Shown here: positions 1 to 6,029 of the stretch, piece by piece
Numbering within the stretch: position 1 is the first letter of the stretch
How the letters are laid out: each line of letters opens with the position of its first letter
Source: an uncultured Ruminococcus sp.
GTDB taxonomy: Bacteria; Bacillota; Clostridia; Oscillospirales; CAG-272
Direction of reading: 5' to 3'
NCBI GenBank assembly: GCA_902783705.1
Contig: CACZSA010000205.1
Location: 1 to 13,308 of the forward strand
DNA: 13,308 nt
Program-made: the position numbers and the translations under genes
Notes under the pieces: model-generated
Seen by the model: the letters and a program-made list of their open reading frames with translations, nothing else
What the model was told of the DNA's origin: nothing
Database searches by the model: none

Positions 1-31
1 CTTGCTGAAATTCGCTCCTCGCAATGACAAG
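1..31 (-). repeat. REP-like intergenic repeat (partial, at window edge)
   Basis: Read on the minus strand, positions 28-11 are GTCATTGCGAGGAGCGAA. This matches the core of a short dispersed intergenic repeat (GTCATTGCGAGGAGCGAAGC type) that I know from many unrelated bacterial genomes. It lies downstream of the XRE regulator gene that ends at 93, the usual place for such elements. Only one arm is visible and the element is cut by the window edge, so its full length and hairpin cannot be judged. Confidence 0.5.
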
Positions 32-92
32 CTTTCGTTTGTTATGAAATCAACCGGCACCAGATTTGTATTGCGACAGTCCCTTTTTGCAT

Positions 93-881
93 TCAGTCCG
101 CGCAATTCATCCAGACGGTGTCGAAGCCCTGCCCGCCGCAGTGGAGTCCGCGGCATCCTGCGAGGAGCATCATCACTCCGCCGAAACCCTCGAGCCGGAG
201 ATAGCCGCGGCGGTTCTCCCTGTCCCAGCCGACGCCGAGAATGCTTCTCTCCGCCAGCGGAAGCAGAACGGCACGAAGCTCTTCGGCGGGGATGCCGGAC
301 TGCTCGGCGAGGGCGTCCAGTGTCATGGCATGATCGACGGATGTGAGCCGCAGAAGCGCAAGCGTGCGCTCGTCGGCGAGGATCCCGAATAGTTCGTCAA
401 GCTCTTCCGCCCGCACGGAAAGCAGATCCTCCCCGGTCGATTCTCCGTACAGCAGGAACGCACACGCGCTTTCGTCAGAATAATATGTTCCGCCGTCCGG
501 AGCACGATGCTCGTTCATGAGGACTCGAATTTCATCCGGTTTGAGGGCGATAACATTTCCGCGCGCATACCGATCATTCACAGGTTCAAACAGACGGCCC
601 ACGGCTTCGCAGCAGGTCTTTGCACGTCCGTTCTGCCTTGCGGCTGCGCAGAAATCGCGGACGATATTTTTGCGCCGGACGGACGCGGGCACATCGAGGA
701 ACTCGTCAATGCTGACACCGAGGACCTCGCAGAGCTTCGGCAGGAGCAGGATGTCGGGCAGACTGGAGCTGGTCTCCCACTTTGAAACGGCCTGTCCTGT
801 GACGCCGAGGAGTTCTCCGAGAGATTCCTGTGTGAGATCCTTCGCGCGGCGGAGTTCTGTGATTTTTTCTGAAATGTTCAT
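93..881 (-). CDS. XRE-family transcriptional regulator with C-terminal winged-helix-like domain
   Basis: Predicted 262-residue cytoplasmic DNA-binding regulator. Residues 5-60 form a classic XRE/Cro-CI helix-turn-helix, with LTQESLGELLGVTGQAVSKWE as its core followed by LPDILLLPKLCEVLGVSIDEFL. Residues about 162-235 look like a second, ArsR/MarR-like winged helix: ILADERTLALLRL, then LDALAEQSGIPAEELRAVLLPLAERSIL, then a wing ending GYLRLEGFGG. The linker between them is rich in Cys and charged residues. The ATG at 881 is chosen because AAGGAT lies just upstream and a strong promoter sits at 928-956; the open frame continues upstream to 1100 but would run through that promoter. The gene is monocistronic, with the REP-like repeat downstream. 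The target and signal are unknown. Recognition of the N-terminal domain is firm; the C-terminal fold is inferred. Confidence 0.88.
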   Translation of the reverse strand: MNISEKITELRRAKDLTQESLGELLGVTGQAVSKWETSSSLPDILLLPKLCEVLGVSIDEFLDVPASVRRKNIVRDFCAAARQNGRAKTCCEAVGRLFEPVNDRYARGNVIALKPDEIRVLMNEHRAPDGGTYYSDESACAFLLYGESTGEDLLSVRAEELDELFGILADERTLALLRLTSVDHAMTLDALAEQSGIPAEELRAVLLPLAERSILGVGWDRENRRGYLRLEGFGGVMMLLAGCRGLHCGGQGFDTVWMNCAD

Positions 882-927
882 CTCGATATCCTTTCCGAAA
901 TTGTGATGGTATCCGTGTACTGCGTCC

Positions 928-956
928 ATTATACCGTATCTTTGCAGGGAGTGCAA
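928..956 (-). promoter_or_regulatory. Sigma-A promoter of the XRE regulator at 93-881
   Basis: On the minus strand, TTGCAC (956-951) and a perfect TATAAT (933-928) are separated by exactly 17 bases. The -10 element lies about 47 bases upstream of the ATG at 881, leaving a short leader with an AAGGAT ribosome binding site. Confidence 0.85.
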
Positions 957-977
957 GCGAGCCTTTGTCGGGCGGTG

Positions 978-1028
978 CCAACCATCGGTTGGGAAAAAGA
1001 AAAGATGAGCAGAAAAAAGAACCAACCG
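978..1028. promoter_or_regulatory. Candidate operator: CCAACC/GGTTGG half-site cluster
   Basis: CCAACC (978-983), ATC, GGTTGG (987-992) is a perfect 6-base inverted repeat. A third arm, CCAACCG at 1022-1028, can pair instead with CGGTTGG at 986-992 across an A/G-rich 29-base stretch. The cluster starts about 22 bases upstream of the -35 box of the XRE regulator promoter, so it may be an operator or activator site. No T-tract follows it on either strand, so a terminator is unlikely. Function is inferred from position only. Confidence 0.3.
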
Positions 1029-1094
1029 TCTTCTCCGGACGGGATTTTTGTGCTGTAATAAAGCAATCAAGAACGACGGACAGGGTGGGACGGC

Positions 1095-1243
1095 ATGCAC
1101 GTCGGGCTGGTTGACGTTCAGCCCGCGGATCTCGCGCGACTCCGGGACACCCTGCGGGAATACGCCGCGCCGTCCGCCTCGAATTCGACGACGTCGTCTC
1201 CGTGCAAGCGGACCGCAGCTACCTTTCCGCTTCGGTGCCCTGA
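1095..1243 (+). pseudogene. Probable remnant of a LytTR-type response regulator
   Basis: From the ATG at 1095 the plus strand reads MHVGLVDVQPADLARLRDTL followed by REYAA, which resembles the first beta strand and helix of a response-regulator receiver domain (families of this kind begin with IxIVDD.P..L..L...L). Without a stop, the similarity then moves to another frame: codons starting at 1163 read RRAVRLEFDDVVSVQADRSY and then LSASVP, ending at TGA 1241-1243. That segment resembles the start of a LytTR DNA-binding domain (F.DI..I.AD..Y). The receiver core, including the phosphoacceptor Asp and Lys regions, is absent. This fits an internal deletion plus frame change. A plus-strand terminator follows 10 bases later. 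The similarity is by eye over about 45 residues, so a chance match remains possible. Confidence 0.45.
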
Positions 1244-1252
1244 GGACGGAAT

Positions 1253-1303
1253 GGGCCTGTCACATTCACTTCAGAGATGGAGAAAATGCGACAGGCCCCT
1301 TTT
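1253..1303 (+). terminator. Rho-independent terminator, plus-strand orientation
   Basis: GGGCCTGTC (1253-1261) pairs perfectly with GACAGGCCC (1290-1298). Past one mismatch, CATT (1263-1266) pairs with AATG (1285-1288). CTTTTCTG follows on the plus strand, while the minus-strand side lacks a T-tract. The orientation therefore suits a transcript arriving from the left, where only the decayed response-regulator fragment lies. The hairpin may also protect the 3' end of the regulator mRNA ending at 1308 on the minus strand. Confidence 0.7.
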
Positions 1304-1307
1304 CTGT

Positions 1308-3116
1308 TCAGAGATACCGCTCGAGGGTGCGGCGCAGGGTGAGCTTATCGGTCTTGTACTGATCCTTCAGGCGGTTCGAATAGCTGACGAACGTGCCGCA
1401 GATCGCGGGATGGGAGATCACGAAGGTGACGCAGGGCTGCTTGAGGCGGCTGACCGCGGCACAGGACGGCGTGAGGGTGATCTGGGTGTTGACAAACGGC
1501 GCGTCCGGGAGCGGATAAAAGCGATAGGTCACATACCGTTCGGAAAGGTCGAGGATCGCGCGGATGTGCCAGGCGTATTCCTGCGGGGTGTAGGCGGCGT
1601 TCACGCCCGGGATGTCGGCGGGTACGCGTCCCGCGAAGAGGTCCTCGTCGTCCGCCGTCGGGATGCATTCGTGGACGCAGCCCTCTTCGAGATACCGCAT
1701 GAGCGTTTCGCGGCGTCGGTCCCGCAGCTCCGTGACGCGTTCGCGGACAGCGTCATCCGCGCCGCACCGGGTGAGGATCGAATCGAGGACCTCGTCCGGC
1801 ATGGTCGCGAGCGAGAGCGCAGTCCCGAGCACCGTCATGCCCCGCCCGGCCTCCGCTTCCTCCGTCTGAAAGGCTTCCGCGGGCACGATCCGCACGAGCG
1901 GCTTCGATTCGCCGAGGAGGGACTCGAATGCCTTTTCATAAAGCGTGAGCAGGGCGGGATCGGTGTGATAGCGGTAAAGGGCGGAGTCCCCGATGCCCGT
2001 GACGTTGCAGGCCTCGACGCACGCCTTCCCCGGGCAGAGGAAAAGGGTATGCGTGAAGCGGCTGTCCCGCACCTTCCGGCAGTACCAGGACGAGATCCTC
2101 CCGGACATATAGAGCGGAAGCCAGCTTGTGATGGCGTCCGTCATCTCCGAGAGGTCGCGGTCGAGGTTGTGGATGATGCGGATGCGGACGCCGCGCCTGA
2201 CGCACTCGAGCATGAGCGACGCCCAGCGGAGACGGAAGGCCGCGTCCCCGACCATCCAGTCCATCCCCTCGTCGGAATAGAGGAGCATCTCTTCCCCGCC
2301 CTCCCGGATGACGGTCCCGAGGAACAAAAGCACCGCCTCGCGCAGGCCGTCCTCACCGCGGAAGTAGGGACGCCCGTCCGATCCTTCGCCGTGCAGAGGG
2401 GACGCCGCCGTCTCCCACGGCAGGAATCGGGTCTCCCTGTCCGGCGAGAACTGGTCAATATTCTCGAGGAGGTTTTCGATCACCGGGCTCGGATCGAGCC
2501 TTGCGGGATCGAACAGCCAGTCGCCGAGCGTGTCGCAGGCCTCCCCTCCGTCCTCGATCCGCATCAGCTTCGCGAGCTCCTCCGCCGCGCCGATCTCCCG
2601 GATCCGGGACGAGAGAACAGCGGTGACCTCCTCGGCGACGCGGGATTTCCGGTTGGGCTGGCGCAGTCCGCTCCGGAACCGGCTGACATAGGACGGATCG
2701 AGGCCCGTCATGCGCGCGAGCCGCACGTTCGAGAGCTCGCAGAGGTTCATCACCGCGCTGAACCGCTCGCCGAACGTCTGATAGCGCCGCACGCCGTCCG
2801 CGGGCTTCGGTCTGCGCGGATACTGGCGCTCCATGCCGTCATAGAGCCATTCGATCAGCGTGTCCTTGAGCCCGTCCGCCGAGGAGACGACGCCGCATCC
2901 GATCAGCTCGCAGAGCGCGGGGAGCTTCCCCCGCTCGTCCGCGCAGAGAAAGAGGCCCTCGGCAAGCCGCGCCACCGAGCGTCCGGAGCGCGCCGGGACC
3001 CTCGCCCCGCTGCTCATCCGGCTGACGCCCGAGGGATCCATCCCCACCGCCCGTCCGATATCCGCCGTATTCGCCCCGATGCACCGGAGCGCCGCCCTCA
3101 GCTTTTCCGCAAACAT
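1308..3116 (-). CDS. Large transcriptional regulator with two helix-turn-helix units
   Basis: Predicted 602-residue cytoplasmic protein. Two XRE-like helix-turn-helix units occur at about residues 5-50 and 115-165, with matching recognition-helix signatures MDPSGVSRMSSGARVP (26-41) and LDPSYVSRFRSGLRQP (139-154), which suggests an internal duplication. Residues about 250-405 form a mixed alpha/beta domain (GVRIRIIHNLDRDLSEM, then SWLPLYMSG and THTLFLCPGKACVEACNVTG) that faintly recalls PLD-like sensor domains, but I see no HKD motif. The C-terminal 200 residues match nothing I recognise. The ATG at 3116 is chosen because GGGAG lies 7 bases upstream and the candidate promoter at 3149-3177 would exclude the longer frame reaching 3212. 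It diverges from the zinc-ribbon gene at 3300, a possible target. DNA binding is well supported; ligand and targets are unknown. Confidence 0.85.
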   Translation of the reverse strand: MFAEKLRAALRCIGANTADIGRAVGMDPSGVSRMSSGARVPARSGRSVARLAEGLFLCADERGKLPALCELIGCGVVSSADGLKDTLIEWLYDGMERQYPRRPKPADGVRRYQTFGERFSAVMNLCELSNVRLARMTGLDPSYVSRFRSGLRQPNRKSRVAEEVTAVLSSRIREIGAAEELAKLMRIEDGGEACDTLGDWLFDPARLDPSPVIENLLENIDQFSPDRETRFLPWETAASPLHGEGSDGRPYFRGEDGLREAVLLFLGTVIREGGEEMLLYSDEGMDWMVGDAAFRLRWASLMLECVRRGVRIRIIHNLDRDLSEMTDAITSWLPLYMSGRISSWYCRKVRDSRFTHTLFLCPGKACVEACNVTGIGDSALYRYHTDPALLTLYEKAFESLLGESKPLVRIVPAEAFQTEEAEAGRGMTVLGTALSLATMPDEVLDSILTRCGADDAVRERVTELRDRRRETLMRYLEEGCVHECIPTADDEDLFAGRVPADIPGVNAAYTPQEYAWHIRAILDLSERYVTYRFYPLPDAPFVNTQITLTPSCAAVSRLKQPCVTFVISHPAICGTFVSYSNRLKDQYKTDKLTLRRTLERYL

Positions 3117-3148
3117 GATCCGACTCCCGTATTCCGTCCGTTTTTTCA

Positions 3149-3177
3149 AGTTTATCATATCCGCGGCCTGAATGCAA
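3149..3177 (-). promoter_or_regulatory. Candidate promoter of the double-HTH regulator
   Basis: On the minus strand, TTGCAT (3177-3172), a 17-base spacer and TAAACT (3154-3149) precede the gene. TATGAT (3159-3154) is an alternative -10 but would need a different -35. Both place the transcription start downstream of the alternative upstream starts, supporting the ATG at 3116. Confidence 0.5.
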
Positions 3178-3180
3178 GGC

Positions 3181-3192
3181 TTTCCCGGGAAA
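3181..3192. promoter_or_regulatory. Perfect 12-base palindrome, candidate operator
   Basis: TTTCCCGGGAAA is a perfect palindrome lying 3 bases upstream of the -35 box of the minus-strand regulator. A near copy, TTCCCGGAAA at 3238-3247, lies inside the -35/-10 spacer of the divergent plus-strand promoter. The double-HTH regulator encoded alongside is the obvious candidate to bind both, giving autoregulation and repression of 3300-4576. This is inference from position and similarity. Confidence 0.4.
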
Positions 3193-3232
3193 AAGATGCA
3201 AGAAAGTGGCATTGCCAGTTTCGTGACATCGG

Positions 3233-3261
3233 TTGTATTCCCGGAAAGAATCTGCTATAAT
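3233..3261 (+). promoter_or_regulatory. Promoter of the zinc-ribbon / lipoprotein operon
   Basis: TTGTAT (3233-3238), a 17-base spacer and a perfect TATAAT (3256-3261) lie 38 bases upstream of the ATG at 3300. The spacer contains the TTCCCGGAAA motif shared with the divergent promoter. Confidence 0.75.
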
Positions 3262-3299
3262 AAAATACAGAATAAAATTTTCAGATTTCGGAGGATGCA

Positions 3300-4025
3300 A
3301 TGGCAAACTTCTGTACGCAATGCGGCGGCCCTCTGGTGGAAGGCGCGTCTTTCTGCCCTGCCTGCGGAGCGCCCGTCTCCGCGAATCCCGAGCCCGTCTC
3401 CGAAACTCCGGCGGAGGAGAGCGGCCTGATCGAGCTCCCGAACGGGATCGTGACGAACGGCGCGGGGACGTATATGTGGACCTACGAGCAGAACATGTGG
3501 CAGCACACGGAGCTCCTCGGGACGATCTTCAAGATCTTCGGCGGGATCTTCGCCGCGCTGTTTCTGTTCACCGTTCTGGTGCTCAGAGACGATTTTCTCA
3601 CGAACCTGCTCGTCTTCGGCGGGATCTTCGCCGTCATCGCCGTGATCTCGGTGATTGCCTGGGCGATCGTCTGCGCGCTCCATCACGGGCGGCAGCATCT
3701 GATCTTTACGATGACGGAGACGTCGATCACCTACGACACCCTGCCGGAGTCCGCAAAGGTCGCCGAGGGCATCAGCACGGTGGGACTCGTGGTCGGCGCG
3801 GCGACTGGAAACTACGCCCTCATGGGATCGAGCATCGCGGCGGGCGGCGGAGCGTTCACGAACGAATACCGCACGGTAAAGAAGATCAAGGCCGTCCCCC
3901 GGCGCGATCTCATCCGCGTGCACTCTACCTTCGAGAAGAACGCGATCTACTGCTCCCCCGCGCAGTACGAATTCGTCTGGGATCATCTGACAAGCCACTG
4001 CCCCGGCGCAAAGATCGTGCGCTGA
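3300..4025 (+). CDS. Zinc-ribbon integral membrane protein
   Basis: 241-residue protein. An N-terminal zinc ribbon has Cys5-x2-Cys8 and Cys19-x2-Cys22 (FCTQCGGPLVEGASFCPACG), typical of the short zinc_ribbon_2 domains that cap many Firmicute membrane proteins. A Glu/Pro-rich linker follows (about 28-45). Two hydrophobic segments at about 72-95 and 101-127 are separated by a short RDD loop. The 115-residue C-terminal part after the second segment (from HHGRQHLIFTMTETSITYDT to CPGAKIVR) has the alternating pattern of a bacterial PH-like domain with a central Gly/Ala-rich stretch (GAATGNYALMGSSIAAGGG); that fold is a guess. The start has GGAGG six bases upstream. The lipoprotein gene follows 32 bases downstream, so the two are probably co-transcribed and act at the membrane. 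The function is unknown. Confidence 0.85.
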   Translation: MANFCTQCGGPLVEGASFCPACGAPVSANPEPVSETPAEESGLIELPNGIVTNGAGTYMWTYEQNMWQHTELLGTIFKIFGGIFAALFLFTVLVLRDDFLTNLLVFGGIFAVIAVISVIAWAIVCALHHGRQHLIFTMTETSITYDTLPESAKVAEGISTVGLVVGAATGNYALMGSSIAAGGGAFTNEYRTVKKIKAVPRRDLIRVHSTFEKNAIYCSPAQYEFVWDHLTSHCPGAKIVR

Positions 4026-4057
4026 CGGTGAAGGCGGTACTCAATCGGAGGGATACC

Positions 4058-4576
4058 ATGAAAAATACGGTCGGAAGAATCGCGCTCCTGCTCTTCGCCG
4101 CGCTGCTTCTCATCCTGCCGGGATGCCGGGGAGGCGAGCTGCGTGACGAGGAACGGCAGCAGCTGATCGCCGAGATGGGCGAGGAGGGGCGGCAGTATCA
4201 CGAAAAGCGCAGCCGCTTCCTCGAATCCTCCCTGCACGCGGAGGGCTGCGAATACCTCACAAAGACGCTCGAATCGCTCGTCCCGGGCGGGGAGATCATC
4301 GTCTCCATCGAGCCGGGCGGCTACATCGATGCGAAACCGGAGGAGCTCGCCGCCTCCCTCGAAACGGACGAGGCACGGCGGACGTTCTTCTCGAAGGCAG
4401 AGGTCGTGATGGAGGTCAATTTCCGGGACTTTGATCTCGACCCGGAAGCGCTCGCGCGGGATCTGATGGCGCGCGGGATCAGCGGTCGGCTTATGGAGAA
4501 CCCGCCCGGGGATGAAGAATGGATACTCGACGCACCGAACGGCTCGCTCGAATATTCCATGCGTCCGGGCGTATGA
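4058..4576 (+). CDS. Small putative lipoprotein
   Basis: 172-residue protein with a type II signal peptide: MKNTVGR, a hydrophobic stretch (8-20), then the lipobox-like LPGC with Cys23 as the predicted lipidation site. Pro at the -2 position is not typical but is tolerated in some lipoproteins. The mature part starts with a charged helical segment (LRDEERQQLIAEMGEEGRQY), followed by two alpha/beta stretches around VPGGEIIVSIEPGGYIDAK and AEVVMEVNFRDFDLDPEALA. I do not recognise a family. CGGAGGG lies just upstream of the ATG. It is the second gene of the unit that begins at 3300 and ends at the terminator at 4604-4633. Probably anchored on the outer face of the membrane; role unknown. Confidence 0.8.
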   Translation: MKNTVGRIALLLFAALLLILPGCRGGELRDEERQQLIAEMGEEGRQYHEKRSRFLESSLHAEGCEYLTKTLESLVPGGEIIVSIEPGGYIDAKPEELAASLETDEARRTFFSKAEVVMEVNFRDFDLDPEALARDLMARGISGRLMENPPGDEEWILDAPNGSLEYSMRPGV

Positions 4577-4603
4577 GGGGAATGGAAAATACATAAAAAG
4601 AAA

Positions 4604-4638
4604 GCCGCACGAGGTGACCTGCCCCGTGCGGTTCTGTT
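4604..4638. terminator. Bidirectional terminator between convergent genes
   Basis: CCGCACG (4605-4611) pairs with CGTGCGG (4625-4631), extended by flanking pairs, around a 13-base loop. On the minus strand the stem is followed by CTTTCTTTTTATG, a good T-tract for the small gene 4638-4916. On the plus strand TTCTGTTTATG follows, weaker but usable for the lipoprotein operon. The stem begins a few bases beyond the TAA of the minus-strand gene. Confidence 0.8.
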
Positions 4639-4916
4639 TATGCCTGTTTTTCCACGCCGCCAACCGTCTTTTTGCCGGATCCGGCGGCTTCTTCGGATTT
4701 TTCTGGCTCTTCGGTTTCTGCCGTCTCCGCCGCCTTGGCTTCTTCGAGCTCCTTCAGCTTTGCCTTCGCCTCGCGGATCGCGGCGGCTTTTTCTTTCTGG
4801 ATGATGTTCTTCACGGCCTCGTACGGCGTCAGGTCGAGCACGCCTGCGGTGTCCCGGCGGCTCAGTCCCTTTTCGCCGGATTTGCGCAGCATCCGCTGGA
4901 TTTTCCGATTCCGCAT
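4638..4916 (-). CDS. Small highly charged hypothetical protein
   Basis: 92-residue protein. Residues 1-20 are very basic (MRNRKIQRMLRKSGEKGLSR). Residues 21-40 (RDTAGVLDLTPYEAVKNIIQ) could be a short helical hairpin. Residues 41-70 form a Lys/Glu/Ala-rich helix of possible coiled-coil type (KEKAAAIREAKAKLKELEEA), and the tail is acidic and disordered (about 63-92). No signal peptide or membrane segment. GGAGG is correctly spaced upstream of the ATG, a near-consensus promoter lies at 4956-4984 and a terminator follows, so this is very probably a real gene despite having no recognisable family. The peptidase gene upstream ends 75 bases away with no obvious terminator, so read-through is possible. 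The charge layout would suit a nucleic-acid- or ribosome-associated protein, but that is a guess. Confidence 0.75.
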   Translation of the reverse strand: MRNRKIQRMLRKSGEKGLSRRDTAGVLDLTPYEAVKNIIQKEKAAAIREAKAKLKELEEAKAAETAETEEPEKSEEAAGSGKKTVGGVEKQA

Positions 4917-4955
4917 GCGTCCGCCTCCCGTGCTCTGTTTCGGATTTCCGGATAC

Positions 4956-4984
4956 AGTATAGCACAGCGGCGGGAAAAAGTCAA
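4956..4984 (-). promoter_or_regulatory. Promoter of the small charged protein gene
   Basis: On the minus strand TTGACT (4984-4979), a 17-base spacer and TATACT (4961-4956) form a near-consensus sigma-A promoter 40 bases upstream of the ATG at 4916. An inverted repeat CGGA-TT-TCCG (4941-4950) covers the expected transcription start and could be a small operator. Confidence 0.8.
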
Positions 4985-4991
4985 CAGGGGA

Positions 4992-6026
4992 TCACATTTC
5001 CAGATACGCCGCAAGGAGGGCGTAGGTGTTTTTCAGCCCGTCGACGTGCGTGCGCTCGTAGCCGTGGGAATTGGCGGTGCCGGGTCCGATGGCGGCGTGC
5101 CGGATGTCGTAGCCTGCGAGCAGGGTGCCGTCGTCGTCCGTTCCGTAGTGGGGCGTGAAGATGTCCATGACGTAATCGACGCCCTCTTCGATCGCCGCGC
5201 GGCGCACCTCGTTCGTCATCTCCCAGTGGTACGGGAAACGGGAGTCCTTCGCGAAGATCGAGACCTTGTGCTCGTCCGAGGTCTGGTCCGGGCCGATCGG
5301 CGCGATGTCGACAGCCAGCATGTCACGCACGTCCGCGGGGCACCACGCCGTCCCGTGACCGATCTCCTCGTACATCGAGAAATAGGCGTAGACCTTGCGC
5401 CGGGGCGTGATCCTTCCCTCCCGGATATCGCGCATCGCCGTGAGGAGCACCGCCGCCGCGGCCTTATCATCGACGAAGCGGGATTTGATGTACCCGTTCG
5501 AGACGGTGAAGCGCGGCTCGAGGGCGATCATGTCCCCGGTCTCGATGCCGAGCGCGCGGGTGTCCTCCGCCGTTCTCACATCCTCGTCGAGCACGACGGC
5601 GACGTTGGTGCGGAAATCCGGGAGCGCGCTCCGAAGCTCCTCCTCAGTCACGTGGATCGAGTTCGGGATCCGGCAGACCGTTCCGGTGAAGACGCGCCCG
5701 TCCCGGTTGTAGACGCGGACGTTCTCGGCGACGCAGTAGAAGGGATAGAGACCGCCGACCGGGCAGACGTTCAGCGAGCCGTCCGGGTTGATCCTGCGGA
5801 CCATGAGACCGATGTCGTCGAGGTGGACCGTGACGCAGAGGGGATTGCCCTCTCCGCCGAGCTCCGCGATCACGCCGCCCTTCTGCGTGACCTGATACGG
5901 GAAGCCCATCTTGTCGAGCCGGTCCGTGAGCCAGTTCTGGATCTCGCGAAACTGCGACGTGGTGGAGTCGATGGCGATCATTTCGCCGAAGAAATTCAGG
6001 CAGGTTTTTTCGTCAAAAATATGCAT
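4992..6026 (-). CDS. M42-family metallo-aminopeptidase
   Basis: 344-residue cytoplasmic zinc or cobalt aminopeptidase of the M42 clan (the TET/FrvX/YsdC type that forms tetrahedral dodecamers; some relatives were once annotated as endoglucanase M). The length is typical. Metal and catalytic motifs are all present: VHLDDIG with His68 and Asp70, SRFVDDKAAAAVLL with Asp186/Asp187, MYEEIGHGTAW with the Glu220-Glu221 pair, AVDIAP with Asp240, and ERTHVDGL with His327. The dimerisation/lid domain lies between about residues 80 and 170. The start is only 3 bases after the stop of the GH95 gene and its AAAGGA ribosome site lies inside that gene's last codons, so translation is probably coupled. As last gene of a glycosidase operon it may remove amino acids from glycopeptide-derived fragments, but a general peptide-recycling role is equally possible. 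Confidence 0.93.
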   Translation of the reverse strand: MHIFDEKTCLNFFGEMIAIDSTTSQFREIQNWLTDRLDKMGFPYQVTQKGGVIAELGGEGNPLCVTVHLDDIGLMVRRINPDGSLNVCPVGGLYPFYCVAENVRVYNRDGRVFTGTVCRIPNSIHVTEEELRSALPDFRTNVAVVLDEDVRTAEDTRALGIETGDMIALEPRFTVSNGYIKSRFVDDKAAAAVLLTAMRDIREGRITPRRKVYAYFSMYEEIGHGTAWCPADVRDMLAVDIAPIGPDQTSDEHKVSIFAKDSRFPYHWEMTNEVRRAAIEEGVDYVMDIFTPHYGTDDDGTLLAGYDIRHAAIGPGTANSHGYERTHVDGLKNTYALLAAYLEM

Positions 6027-6029
6027 GGC

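Larger units (their letters stand above)
882..1307. other. Intergenic region (about 425 bases)
   Basis: This gap between two minus-strand regulator genes contains the promoter of the left gene (928-956), the CCAACC/GGTTGG cluster (978-1028), the plus-strand response-regulator remnant (1095-1243) and the plus-strand terminator (1253-1303). I see no intact gene in it. Confidence 0.7.

Noticed and set aside
1026..1049. CCGTC/GACGG hairpin followed by ATTTTTG as a plus-strand terminator
   Set aside because: The stem has only 5 pairs and no upstream plus-strand gene exists, so it is weaker than the half-site interpretation and probably fortuitous.
882..1100. N-terminal extension of the XRE regulator to 1100
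   Set aside because: It would run through the strong promoter at 928-956, and the HTH begins directly after the ATG at 881 with a good ribosome site.
3117..3212. N-terminal extension of the double-HTH regulator to 3212 or to the ATG 18 codons inside it
   Set aside because: These starts overlap or precede the candidate promoter elements; the ATG at 3116 has a GGGAG site and begins the HTH unit.
1095..3260. Long open frame on the plus strand opposite the double-HTH regulator (721 codons)
   Set aside because: It is a high-GC shadow: Arg/Pro/His/Ala-rich translation with no domain, no promoter, and it mirrors a well-supported regulator on the minus strand. Only the first 150 bases gave a recognisable fragment.
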